Source: Uranotaenia lowii
Taxonomy: Eukaryota; Arthropoda; Insecta; Diptera; Culicidae
NCBI RefSeq assembly: GCF_029784155.1
Contig: NC_073692.1
Span: 71,364,208 to 71,428,207 of the forward strand
Direction of reading: 5' to 3'
Length of the DNA stretch: 64,000 nucleotides
The notes beneath the pieces are model-generated. The model had not been told where the DNA came from. It saw only the letters and a list, made by a program, of their open reading frames with translations, and ran no database searches. Both the position numbers and the translations under genes were made by a program. Positions 10,513 to 22,200 of this stretch are shown piece after piece (the stretch's first letter is position 1; each line of letters begins with the position of its first letter).

Positions 10513-11494
10513 CACCCACAATTCAGCCTCTGTGCCAATGGCGGCATCTTTGGTACAAGGCATCATTGGTGCAAGAAGATAACGCGACCGGTGCTGATTC
10601 GATTTGCTCCCACCGGCATTAACCTCCCAAGTGACCCGAATTGCTTATGTCTGAACGAAACAAAATAAAAACGAATTCACGTCCCTCCCTATCGCATCAC
10701 AAGACGAAGAAGGATAGAAATAAATACCGAGCAACACCAGGCAGCCAGCGAACCGAGCACTGTGCGTGTGAATGTAGCAAAAGCAACAACAAAAACATCC
10801 TTCTAATTCAATCCCTTCAATCAACCGGCAAACAACCACGGCTAAGCTGTGCGTGTGTATGTAGCAAAAGCAACAACAAAAACATTCCTTCGATTCACCG
10901 GCAAACAGGCAAACAACCATCGGCCAAGCTGCCCGGCTTTAGCAGCTGTGTATATGTAGCGTGTGTATGTAATAGCAGGCAGTAAGCAAAGCACAGTTCT
11001 CATTCAATGGGTTTCCCGTTCCTTCACTCCCGTTCCCTTTCCCGTTTCCATCGAAAGACAAAGGAATGCATTGAAAGAAGGCCAAACGCCGGGAAGCCGC
11101 CGTTGTGCGTTTTTTTTAGTGATTGATCGGTGACAGAAAGCCTATGACAAATATCCCTCATCCTACATGAAGCGTGAATAGTAAACTGGTTAAACTGCCG
11201 GACTGGCAAGACGCTTTGATTGGTAATTTGAGTTCGATTCTCACTACAGAGCTGTAGTTTTAATTTTTATTTTCTTGTTTCGGGGATGAATTATCCAATA
11301 GGAAGGAAATCCCATAAAATGTTTTTCTTGTTTTGCTTGAATGGAGTGGTCATCATTTTGGTTTGGAGCCGAGTCCTTATGCCAGTTACGGTTTTTCAAA
11401 CATACCGTTTTCGGCACAGTGCACATTTCAGCGCATTATCGGCACAGAGATATGCTAAATAGGCATTGGATTTCTGCAACCTCTTCTATGGGTG
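10513..11494 (+). mobile_element. CACCC-ended non-autonomous element, copy 1
   Basis: 982 bp starting CACCCACA and ending TATGGGTG, so the ends are a short imperfect inverted repeat. TA lies on each side (10511-10512, 11495-11496). It is highly similar to the inverted copy at 56615-57664, and the start of the family's right end recurs at 26273. The interior has a repeat of about 87 bp containing GCAAAAGCAACAACAAAAAC (starts near 10777 and 10863) and a tRNA-like segment near its right end. A 114-codon frame (10641-10985) is conserved in copy 2 in part, but consists of repeat and low-complexity residues, so I do not call it a gene. Confidence 0.8.
11165..11250 (+). repeat. tRNA-like segment within CACCC element
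   Basis: On the plus strand a B-box (GAGTTCGATTCTC, about 11229-11241) lies downstream of an A-box-like stretch (TAAACTGGTTAAACTGCCGG). The matching segment of copy 2 (about 56865-56935, minus) has a closer A-box (CTGGATAAAATGCCGG). It could drive Pol III transcription, but no complete tRNA fold was seen. Confidence 0.5.
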
Positions 11495-12024
11495 TAAAAG
11501 ATTTTTTTTTTTACATTGATATCATTTTTTTCTTCAATTTAATTCTTCTATAATGGAAGTTAATGTATAAAACCATTATGCATTTTTAAACTTTTGAGTG
11601 TCGTTAGGGAAGAACAATAGCGTAGTACAATGTATAGTATTTGGTTTTCACATCATTACACTAGTCAAAAGTGTATCCTGCTCATGTCCATTTCTCCCAA
11701 ACCTCCAATTTTAAATTATTTTGCTAGGATGCAGAGGTAACCTCGGTCTTAAAGCACAAAATTGATCTTTCATCCCTTTCTACCTTTTCCAATCTATCCA
11801 TTGACTACTAGGACGTGGCCGGCGCCGTTATTGATGTTTAAAGAGAGACGTGGAATTCGTTCTACTGAGCCACGCCTGCGACAATGGAGTTCGAAATGCA
11901 TTAAATTAAAAGTAATGTGGAAGCAAAAATGGAATCACCTAATGATAAATAAATTCAAAATGAAGTATTTCGGGTTCCATAGTTCAAAGGTGGATGTGAG
12001 TAGTCAATCAAGCAAAGCTAAGCT

Positions 12025-12649
12025 AATTTTAAAGTAACGTTTACATGAGTAAATTTGAACTTTTAAGTTTGTATGGAAAAATTGAATATTTTGTACTGAA
12101 AAATAAACATCATTTTTGTTTCTTCTATGAAACCTAGCCAGCTGATGTTTTTTGTGCCAATTTACAAATTCTTATAAGCAAATTTTCCGCGAAACAACTT
12201 TGTCGAAGACCGTAACTTCGTATCTTATTAGACAAAAAAAATATTAGCTGTTTAACAGGGGTATGTCTTTTCGCATTGATAAACAATACATTCAATTGAC
12301 ATCACTGCTGGAGCCTTGCGAAGTATTGCATGACTACTTTTAATGCAATACTTCGCGGGGCACAAGCAGTGATGTCAATTGAATTTATTATTTATCAATG
12401 CCAAAGGACAAACCCCTGTTAAACCGCTAATAACTTTTTTGTCTAATAAGATACGAAGTTACGGTCTTCGACAAAGTTGTTCAGCGGAAAATTTCCTTTC
12501 AAGAATTTATAAATTGGCACAAAAAGCATCAGCTGACTAGGTTCCATAAAAGAAACAAAATTGATGATGATTTTTCAGTACAAAATATTCAATTTTTCCA
12601 TACAAACTTAAAAGTTCAAATTTACTCATGTAAACGTTACTTTAAAATT
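12025..12649. repeat. long palindrome, 625 bp
   Basis: The left arm (12025 to about 12331) and right arm (about 12343 to 12649) are reverse complements with few differences. The centre reads GTATTGCAT...ATGCAATAC around a loop of about 11 bases. Transcribed on either strand it would fold into a hairpin of about 300 bp. It has no coding content. Confidence 0.9.
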
Positions 12650-12966
12650 CTGCAAAAAATCATGGATGAGTTTTGGACCAAAATGAAGCTTTTTAAACCC
12701 CAGGGTTTGAGAAATTCAAAATTGACCCCAAATCGACTCAGTCTAATGTTCATATCATGGCCATGAGTAAATTCCTTTAAAACTCTGGAATATTTACAAC
12801 TTTTAAATCGGGTTTTAAAAATTTTACTTAATTAAATATGTTGAAAACAAACTTTTAAAGTATGAAAGAAAAAAAATTGCTGAGAAGAATTTTTTGGCCC
12901 GCAGACAATACACATTTCTAAAATTTGGCCCGCCACCTGAATTTGTTGGTCACCCATGCACTAGAT

Positions 12967-13743
12967 CGTCCCAGGAAACGTCTGTGAAAAGCAAAGTCAG
13001 GAGTTTAGATTTAATGGTAAGCATAACTTCACCACCGGTAGATTTATTGTTGTTAAGAGGACTATTCACGAAACACTGCATAATCTGCTGCCGTGTTATG
13101 CCGGAGTGACATATATGCCATTTCCGGCTTTCTCCAACAGGAGTGTCTATCTTCTCCTCCCCACTCTGTATAAAGCATCACATTTTATGAAAAGTCCCGG
13201 AAAGGTGAAAAATAGGGAAAAAGGGAATAACACTTTTATCGATGTTAACTGGAAATGGCATAGGTATACGTAACTTCGGCATATAATGGCAGTCTGAGTT
13301 TCGTTAGAAGCAATGATATCGTAGCAGGAGCACGAAGTAGCGAGCAGATAATCGATGCGGCAGGAATCAAAACCACCGACCTTCTGGAAGAAAATGTTGA
13401 TAGATTAGGCTGACTCAGAAGCAGTACGGGCACAAAGATCGCTGGAAAGGAAGATTCCACCACACGAAGAAGAACTGTCTTGCCTGAAAGCGTAATCTTC
13501 GCCATAGACGTACTTTGGGCCGGAGAAACTGTTAACGCTAGTTAACAGAACGTCCGGGGAATCCGTAGTTCCTAGTTCGTTGCGTACCGCAGGCAGCAAA
13601 CACTGCGATTGAGTCGAAGAACTCCGGGGTCTCCCAAGGGTTTTAGATCGATGCGTTTTGGTGTTGAAACCCGAGAAGAGATTAATGCACTTGTATAGTT
13701 GATGTGTTTGTAGCCTTCGTAGGATCTGCGGTTCATCAGACAA
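12967..13743 (-). pseudogene. non-LTR retrotransposon, endonuclease N-terminal piece
   Basis: The 5'-most recognised piece of the element at 2045-13743. Minus-strand readings in different frames give CRIDYLLATSCSCYDIIA followed by NET (13300-13390; the E of the NET/TET motif binds metal in APE endonucleases). NKSTGGEVMLTIKSKL and LLFTDVSWDDL follow at about 12967-13070, both typical of this domain. Upstream, a 112-codon frame (13405-13743) is probably linker or ORF1-side sequence without a recognised domain. Frameshifts are frequent. The hAT element follows directly. Confidence 0.75.
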
Positions 13744-16210
13744 CGGTAATGTGGAAATGGAAGGAAAGGGAAATAGTCCTGTTTAAATGCTGTGTGATTT
13801 TATCACTTTATTAAACCACGTAATAAAGGGCTCCACACCGGGTACCCATAGAAGGTTTAATTCGTTGCTATCAGCAAGTTTTATGATTGCTTTTAGTTAC
13901 CAAACCTTTCTTTCCTCTCAGTTGAAACAGGGAGAGATCTCAAACAATCTTTGAATAATTTCTCGTACCCAAATTTCCAATGTCGAATTGGGGTTTATTT
14001 GCTTGTTGTTCTCGAGTTATACTTACATGTATCATTTGTTTGGAAGTCCGCTTCTCCCTAACAGTGGAGGGGAGGAGGTCTGAAACTATAAAGGAACTTT
14101 TTTTCAAAAACCCTCACATGCCAAGTTCAGTAGTTTCCGATTCTGTAGGTAACAGACAGGCAGTTTATAACAAACACTGTAATGCAGATTAGTTAAAGAA
14201 ATTTTAGTGAATTATAAATTAACCTTTCATCACCTTTCACTCTCTTGAAAATTTAACCGTTCATTGAACTGAACAATCTGACGTTGACGGAACATCACTA
14301 TTGAGTACCTACAGCTCTATTAGTATACCAGTAACCCTATCGAACCTGAGCAAAGTCGCTCGAAATGGGTGATAGGGGGTAGAGCAAAACCGGATCATCC
14401 GGGAATCCGAGACCAGAAACTACTCGAGCTTTGATACAAAAAAAAACGGCGAGGCTGCGGAAACTGGAAACAGTGTGGGACACAAATGTGTTGATGTCGA
14501 AGCGTATGTGCCCTTTGCTAGGTGCTGAGAGTGTGCTGGAAACTGCCGGAATGCTCTGTCCTATGTTGTATATCCTAGCAAGGCTACTCAGCAGCCAGCC
14601 GGCACGAGGAGGGCATTCCGGGTGCCCTGCCTGAAAGCCCATAAATTATTCATTTATTCTGACAGGCAACATGACACGAGATATATGTTGATCAGACTCA
14701 TCAGCTCTATCGCAAGCTCGTCATCATCGCTGGCCAGGTAGCTGGCCGTATGTTTGGTATGTTTTGCCTCAAGTATCTCAACTCCTAACACATGAACATC
14801 ATCAATGCTACGCTACAATCATCGAAGTGACAAAAACAGGAAAACCGCCTGGATCAGGGCTTTCGGTTTTCCGGAGTTTGCCATCCGGGATGTGATTTTG
14901 CCAGTTTCGATGGACTTTCATCTGACACGTAACTTGAGACAGTCGAACTACCTACTGCTATCAAGTATCTTTTATTGCGACACGTTCCTCGAGAAACTAT
15001 TTCTAATTTGAACTTCTTCCAAACAGCTGAAAGTATAATTGATTGTGAAACTTTGTACGTACGTGCTGTGGCTTGTTGATGGTTCATTTTGCGCTGGCCA
15101 AATCACAACTCTTTAAAGAGAGGAAGTGGGACAATTTTAATTTTTCATACAAGTTCACATTTTTTAATTTGACATACGAGGTTTTGGAAAAACTCTAACA
15201 CATAGAAATTGATTTTCGCTTAGACAGACAGTAAAGATTGAGAATTTACCAAGTCTGGTCAAGTAAACATTATAATCATGTAGTAAGTACATATTGCAAT
15301 TGCAATCTTCAGAGTTGCATGAAATTTAAAGAAGATGTAAATACCAAAGCTTTAAATATTATTGCCAAATATTCAACAAAATGAAAACACATTTTTTTAA
15401 TTTTAATACAAAATATTGAAGACATCAATGCCACATCTAGACGGCGTCAATGTAAATTCTAAACATACTACTATTTTATCAACGCAGTCGATACAAAATC
15501 TTCAAGCCAGAAATCCTAATTACTAATCATACTTCCACAGCCAGAACTTATGTCTAAGTCCGGAAGAAAATAAATGCGTATTATCATTTTTCTTTATTTG
15601 TTCATGGTTTCAACTATTTTAACATAAAAACATTAAAACTATCATAAACATAAAATTATCAGAAGCATAAAATGGGCCCCTGTAGCAAAAAAAATCTGGT
15701 GCTGATCATCCTGGTCATCATCATGGCTGGAAATGAGTTATTTTGTACACAGAAATCACAAAACAAAATAAACAGCAGAATGTAAAGATCAAATATTCGG
15801 ATATTTATTTTTAAACTTTATTTTTTAGTTGTATGTGCTGTTCCGGATTTCTTTTTACCATAATTTCTGGTTGACGACCAAGGTTTGTGCGGATTTACTA
15901 GCCCTTGAAAATAAAAAGAACATAAAAAATAAGTAGAACAGAAAACTTCTTGAGATCAGGAAAGATCACGAAAGGTCATTTTAGCTTAAAAACCATAAGA
16001 CATAAAAATTTTCTTATATCTAATGTTAAAATTTTTCATGAATACTCAGGAGGTACAAATTTATGATATTAACAACACTGCAAAAAGAATAATTGAGAAT
16101 ATAAGTCTTAAATTAATCTACTAAGAATCTTAAACAAAATCCCTAAAAGAAGGTCATGACAATTTTCAGAGATCACATTTGTAAGGGCTATATTCGAAAA
16201 AAATACAACA
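13744..16210. other. intergenic, GC-richer block at 14330-14650
   Basis: Mostly AT-rich. At 14330-14650 a GC-richer block is open on both strands (101 codons minus at 14337-14642, 67 codons plus at 14431-14634). Such mirror-open frames often mark a repeat fragment rather than a gene. No domain or splice structure was recognised. 15100-16210 is AT-rich with nothing identifiable. Confidence 0.5.
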
Positions 16211-19200
16211 CATTTTGTCATTTTTACCATTTTTGTCATTTTTGTCATGTTTGTCGTTTTTATCGTTTCTGTCGTTTTTATCATTTATGTCGTTTTTGTC
16301 ATTTTTGTCATTTTTGTCACTTTTGTCATTTTTGTCATTTTTGTCATTTTTGTCATTTTTGTCATTTTTGTCATTTTTGTCATTTTTGTCATTTTTGTCA
16401 TTTTTGTCAATTTTGTCATTTTTGTCATTTTTGTCATTTTTGTCATTTTTGTCATTTTTGTCATTTTTGTAATTTTTGTAATTTTTGTAATTTTTGTAAT
16501 TTTTGTCATTTTTGTCATTTTTGTCATTTTTGTCATTTTTGTCATTTTTGTAATTTTTGTCATTTATGTAATTTTTGTCATTTTTGTCATTTTTGTCATT
16601 TTTGTCATTTTTGTCATTTTTGTAATTTTTGTCATTTTTGTCATTTTTGTCATTTTTGTCATTTTTGTCATTTTTGTCATTTTTGTTATTTTGTCATTTT
16701 TGTCATTTTTGTCATTTTTGTCATTTTTGTCATTTTTGTCATTTTTGTCATTTTTGTCATTTTTGTCATTTTTGTCATTTTTGTCATTTTTGTCATTTTT
16801 GTCATTTTTGTCATTTTTGTCATTTTTGTCATTTTTGTCATTTTTGTCATTTTTGTCATTTTTGTCATTTTTGTCATTTTTGTCATTTTTGTCATTTTTG
16901 TCATTTTTGTCATTTTTGTCATTTTTGTCATTTTTGTCATTTTTGTCATTTTTGTCATTTTTGTCATTTTTGTCATTTTTGTCATTTTTGTCATTTTTGT
17001 CATTTTTGTCATTTTTGTCATTTTTGTCATTTTTGTCATTTTTGTCATTTTTGTCATTTTTGTCATTTTTGTCATTTTTGTCATTTTTGTCATTTTTGTC
17101 ATTTTTGTCATTTTTGTCATTTTTGTCATTTTTGTCATTTTTGTCATTTTTGTCATTTTTGTCATTTTTGTCATTTTTGTCATTTTTGTCATTTTTGTCA
17201 TTTTTGTCATTTTTGTCATTTTTGTCATTTTTGTCATTTTTGTCATTTTTGTCATTTTTGTCATTTTTGTCATTTTTGTCATTTTTGTCATTTTTGTCAT
17301 TTTTGTCATTTTTGTCATTTTTGTCATTTTTGTCATTTTTGTCATTTTTGTCATTTTTGTCATTTTTGTCATTTTTGTCATTTTTGTCATTTTTGTCATT
17401 TTTGTCATTTTTGTCATTTTTGTCATTTTTGTCATTTTTGCCATTTTTGCCATTTTTGTCATTTTTGTCATTTTTGTCATTTTTGTCATTTTTGTCATTT
17501 TTGTCATTTTTGTCATTTTTGTCATTTTTGTCATTTTTGTCATTTTTGTCATTTTTGTCATTTTTGTCATTTTTGTCATTTTTGTCATTTTTGTCATTTT
17601 TGTCATTTTTGTCATTTTTGTCATTTTTGTCATTTTTGTCATTTTTGTCATTTTTGTCATTTTTGTCATTTTTGACATTTTTGACATTTTTGTCATTTTT
17701 GTTATTTTTGTCATTTTTGTCATTTTTGTCATTTTTGTCATTTTTGTCATTTTTGTCATTTTTGTCATTTTTGTCATTTTTGTCATTTTTGTCATTTTTG
17801 TCATTTTTGTCATTTTTGTCATTTTTGTCATTTTTGTCATTTTTGTCATTTTTGTCATTTTTGTCATTTTTGTCATTTTTGTCATTTTTGTCATTTTTGT
17901 CATTTTTGTCATTTTTGTCATTTTTGTCATTTTTGTCATTTTTGTCATTTTTGTCATTTTTGTCATTTTTGTCATTTTTGTCATTTTTGTCATTTTTGTC
18001 ATTTTTGTCATTTTTGTCATTTTTGTCATTTTTGTCATTTTTGTCATTTTTGTCATTTTTGTCATTTTTGTCATTTTTGTCATTTTTGTCATTTTTGTCA
18101 TTTTTGTCATTTTTGTCATTTTTGTCATTTTTGTCATTTTTGTCATTTTTGTCATTTTTGTCATTTTTGTCATTTTTGTCATTTTTGTCATTTTTGTCAT
18201 TTTTGTTTTTTTTGTCATTTTTGTCATTTTTGTCATTTTTGTCATTTTTGTAATTTTTGTCATTTTTGTCATTTTTGTCATTTTTGTCATTTTTGTCATT
18301 TTTGTCATTTTTGTCATTTTTGTCATTTTTGTCATTTTTGTCATTTTTGTCATTTTTGTCATTTTTGTCATTTTTGTCATTTTTGTCATTTTTGTCATTT
18401 TTGTCATTTTTGTCATTTTTGTCATTTTTGTCATTTTTGTCATTTTTGTCATTTTTGTCATTTTTGTCATTTTTGTCATTTTTGTCATTTTTGTCATTTT
18501 TGTCATTTTTGTCATTTTTGTCATTTTTGTCATTTTTGTCATTTTTGTCATTTTTGTCATTTTTGTCATTTTTGTCATTTTTGTCATTTTTGTCATTTTT
18601 GTCATTTTTGTCATTTTTGTCATTTTTGTCATTTTTGTCATTTTTGTCATTTTTGTCATATTTGTCACTTTTGTCATTTTTGTCATTTTTGTCATTTTTG
18701 TCATTTTTGTCATTTTTGTCATTTTTGTCATTTTTGTCATTTTTGTCATTTTTGTCATTTTTGTCATTTTTGTCATTTTTGTCATTTTTGTCATTTTTGT
18801 CATTTTTGTCATTTTTGTCATTTTTGTCATTTTTGTCATTTTTGTCATTTTTGTCATTTTTGTCATTTTTGTCATTTTTGTCATATTTGTCACTTTTGTC
18901 ATTTTTGTCATTTTTGTCATTTTTGTCATTTTTGTCATTTTTGTCATTTTTGTCATTTTTGTCATTTTTGTAATTTTTGTCATTTTTGTCATTTTTGTCA
19001 TTTTTGTCATTTTTGTCATTTTTGTCATTTTTGTTATTTTGTCATTTTTGTCATTTTTGTCATTTTTGTCATTTTTGTCATTTTTGTCATTTTTGTCATT
19101 TTTGTCATTTTTGTCATTTTTGTCATTTTTGTCATTTTTGTCATATTTGTCATTTTTGTCATTTTTGTCATTTTTGTCATTTTTGTCATTTTTGTCATTT

Positions 19201-22200
19201 TTGTCATTTTTGTCATTTTTGTCATTTTTGTCATTTTTGTCATTTTTGTCATTTTTGTCATTTTTGTCATTTTTGTCATTTTTGTCATTTTTGTCATTTT
19301 TGTCATTTTTGTCATTTTTGTCATTTTTGTCATTTTTGTCATTTTTGTCATTTTTGTCATTTTTGTCATTTTTGTCATTTTTGTCATTTTTGTCATTTTT
19401 GTCATTTTTGTCATTTTTGTCATTTTTGTCATTTTTGTCATTTTTGTCATTTTTGTCATTTTTGTCATTTTTGTCATTTTTGTCATTTTTGTCATTTTTG
19501 TCATTTTTGTCATTTTTGTCATTTTTGTCATTTTTGTCATTTTTGTCATTTTTGTCATTTTTGTCATTTTTGTCATTTTTGTCATTTTTGTCATTTTTGT
19601 CATTTTTGTCATTTTTGTCATTTTTGTCATTTTTGTCATTTTTGTCATTTTTGTCATTTTTGTCATTTTTGTCATTTTTGTCATTTTTGTCATTTTTGTC
19701 ATTTTTGTCATTTTTGTCATTTTTGTCATTTTTGTCATTTTTGTCATTTTTGTCATTTTTGTCATTTTTGTCATTTTTGTCATTTTTGTCATTTTTGTCA
19801 TTTTTGTCATTTTTGTCATTTTTGTCATTTTTGTCATTTTTGTCATTTTTGTCATTTTTGTCATTTTTGTCATTTTTGTCATTTTTGTCATTTTTGTCAT
19901 TTTTGTCATTTTTGTCATTTTTGTCATTTTTGTCATTTTTGTCATTTTTGTCATTTTTGTCATTTTTGTCATTTTTGTCATTTTTGTCATTTTTGTCATT
20001 TTTGTCATTTTTGTCATTTTTGTCATTTTTGTCATTTTTGTCATTTTTGTCATTTTTGTCATTTTTGTCATTTTTGTCATTTTTGTCATTTTTGTCATTT
20101 TTGTCATTTTTGTCATTTTTGTCATTTTTGTCATTTTTGTCATTTTTGTCATTTTTGTCATTTTTGTCATTTTTGTCATTTTTGTCATTTTTGTCATTTT
20201 TGTCATTTTTGTCATTTTTGTCATTTTTGTCATTTTTGTCATTTTTGTCATTTTTGTCATTTTTGTCATTTTTGTCATTTTTGTCATTTTGTCATTTTTG
20301 TCATTTTTGTCATTTTTGTCATTTTTGTCATTTTTGTCATTTTTGTCATTTTTGTCATTTTTGTCATTTTTGTCATTTTTGTCATTTTTGTCATTTTTGT
20401 CATTTTTGTCATTTTTGTCATTTTTGTCATTTTTGTCATTTTTGTCATTTTTGTCATTTTTGTCATTTTTGTCATTTTTGTCATTTTTGTCATTTTTGTC
20501 ATTTTTGTCATTTTTGTCATTTTTGTCATTTTTGTCATTTTTGTCATTTTTGTCATTTTTGTCATTTTTGTCATTTTTGTCATTTTTGTCATTTTTGTCA
20601 TTTTTTGTCATTTTTGTCATTTTTGTCATTTTTGTCATTTTTGTCATTTTTGTCATTTTTGTCATTTTGTCATTTTTGTCATTTTTGTCATTTTTGTCAT
20701 TTTTGTCATTTTTGTCATTTTTGTCATTTTTGTCATTTTTGTCATTTTGTCATTTTTGTCATTTTTGTCATTTTTGTCATTTTTGTCATTTTTGTCATTT
20801 TTGTCATTTTGTCATTTTTGTCATTTTGTCATTTTTGTCATTTTTGTCATTTTTGTCATTTTTGTCATTTTTGTCATTTTTGTCATTTTTGTCATTTTTG
20901 TCATTTTTGTCATTTTTGTCATTTTTGTCATTTTTGTCATTTTTGTCATTTTTGTCATTTTTGTAATTTTTGTAATTTTTGTAATTTTTGTCATTTTTGT
21001 CATTTTTGTCATTTTTGTCATTTTTGTCATTTTTGTCATTTTTGTCATTTTTGTCATTTTTGTCATTTTTGTCATTTTTGTCATTTTTGTCATTTTTGTC
21101 ATTTTTGTCATTTTTGTCATTTTTGTCATTTTTGTCATTTTTGTCATTTTTGTCATTTTTGTCATTTTTGTCATTTTTGTCATTTTTGTCATTTTTGTCA
21201 TTTTTGTCATTTTTGTCATTTTTGTCATTTTTGTCATTTTTGTCATTTTTGTCATTTTTGTCATTTTTGTCATTTTTGTCATTTTTGTCATTTTTGTCAT
21301 TTTTGTCATTTTTGTCATTTTTGTCATTTTTGTCATTTTTGTCATTTTTGTCATTTTTGTCATTTTTGTCATTTTTGTCATTTTTGTCATTTTTGTCATT
21401 TTTGTCATTTTTGTCATTTTTGTCATTTTTGTCATTTTTGTAATTTTTGTCATTTTTGTAATTTTTGTGATTTTTGTAATTTTTGTAATTTTTGTAATTT
21501 TTGTCATTTTTGTCATTTTTGTCATTTTTGTCATTTTTGTCATTTTTGTCATTTTTGTCATTTTTGTCATTTTTGTTATTTTTGTCATTTTTGTCATTTT
21601 TGTCATTTTTGTCATTTTTGTCATTTTTGTCATTTTTGTCATTTTTGTCATTTTTGTCATTTTTGTCATTTTTGTCATTTTTGTCATTTTTGTCATTTTT
21701 GTCATTTTTGTCATTTTTGTCATTTTTGTCATTTTTGTCATTTTTGTCATTTTTGTCATTTTTGTCATTTTTGTCATTTTTGTCATTTTTGTCATTTTTG
21801 TCATTTTTGTCATTTTTGTCATATTTGTCATTTTTGTCATATTTGTCATTTTTGTCATTTTTGTCATTTTTGTCATTTTTGTCATTTTTGTCATTTTTGT
21901 CATTTTTGTCATTTTTGTCATTTTTGTAATTTTTGTAATTTTTGTAATTTTTGTCATTTTTGTCATTTTTGCCATTTTTGTCATTTTTGTCATTTTTGTC
22001 ATTTTTGTCATTTTTGTCATTTTTGTCATTTTTGTCATTTTTGCCATTTTTGTCATTTTTGTCATTTTTGTCATTTTTGTCATTTTTGTCATTTTTGTCA
22101 TTTTTGTCATTTTTGTCATTTTTGTCATTTTTGTCATTTTTGTCATTTTTGTCATTTTTGTCATTTTTGTCATTTTTGTCATTTTTGTCATTTTTGTCAT

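Larger units (their letters stand above)
9395..12024. mobile_element. 2.63-kb block inserted in the left palindrome arm
   Basis: The same 25-bp sequence lies on both sides (9370-9394 and 12025-12049), while the intact right arm has it once. That is what a 25-bp target duplication, or a recombination between two palindrome copies, would leave. The block ends show no clear inverted repeat or poly-A, although GTAGTCAA occurs near both ends. It contains a SINE (10173-10367) and a CACCC element (10513-11494). A 96-codon minus-strand frame (9450-9740) has no recognised domain. The GC-rich patch near 11810-11880 (GGCCGGCGCCG) is also unassigned. Confidence 0.55.
9285..12735. mobile_element. split palindromic (foldback) element
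   Basis: The segment 9285-9394 is matched in reverse complement by about 12625-12735. The remaining arms form the palindrome at 12025-12649. Together they make a foldback element of roughly 850 bp with arms of about 420 bp. It is interrupted in the left arm by 9395-12024. No coding sequence is present. Target duplication of the foldback element itself was not clear. Confidence 0.75.
7607..12958. mobile_element. hAT-like DNA transposon with nested insertions (5.35 kb)
   Basis: The ends are inverted repeats: left CATGGGTGGCCAAAC, right (reversed) CATGGGTGACCAACA. Just inside, repeated TTTGGCCCGC and GTGGCCCACGG motifs occur at both ends, a feature common in hAT elements. Flanks are CCCTAGAT (7599-7606) and CACTAGAT (12959-12966), an 8-bp target duplication with one change, as hAT elements make. 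Joining the flanks restores the endonuclease reading of the host non-LTR element. No transposase motif was recognised. Sequence inside includes one SINE, a split palindrome and a 2.63-kb block, so much of the length is from later insertions. Confidence 0.85.

Noticed and set aside
10641..10985. 114-codon frame partly conserved in the copy at 57255-57536
   Set aside because: Conservation follows from DNA identity of two transposon copies; residues come from the internal repeat.
11165..11250. Functional tRNA gene
   Set aside because: A and B boxes are present but arms do not pair into a full cloverleaf, and the segment lies within a repeated element.
14337..14642. 101-codon minus-strand frame as a gene
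   Set aside because: Mirror-open with a plus-strand frame and without a domain; more likely a repeat fragment.
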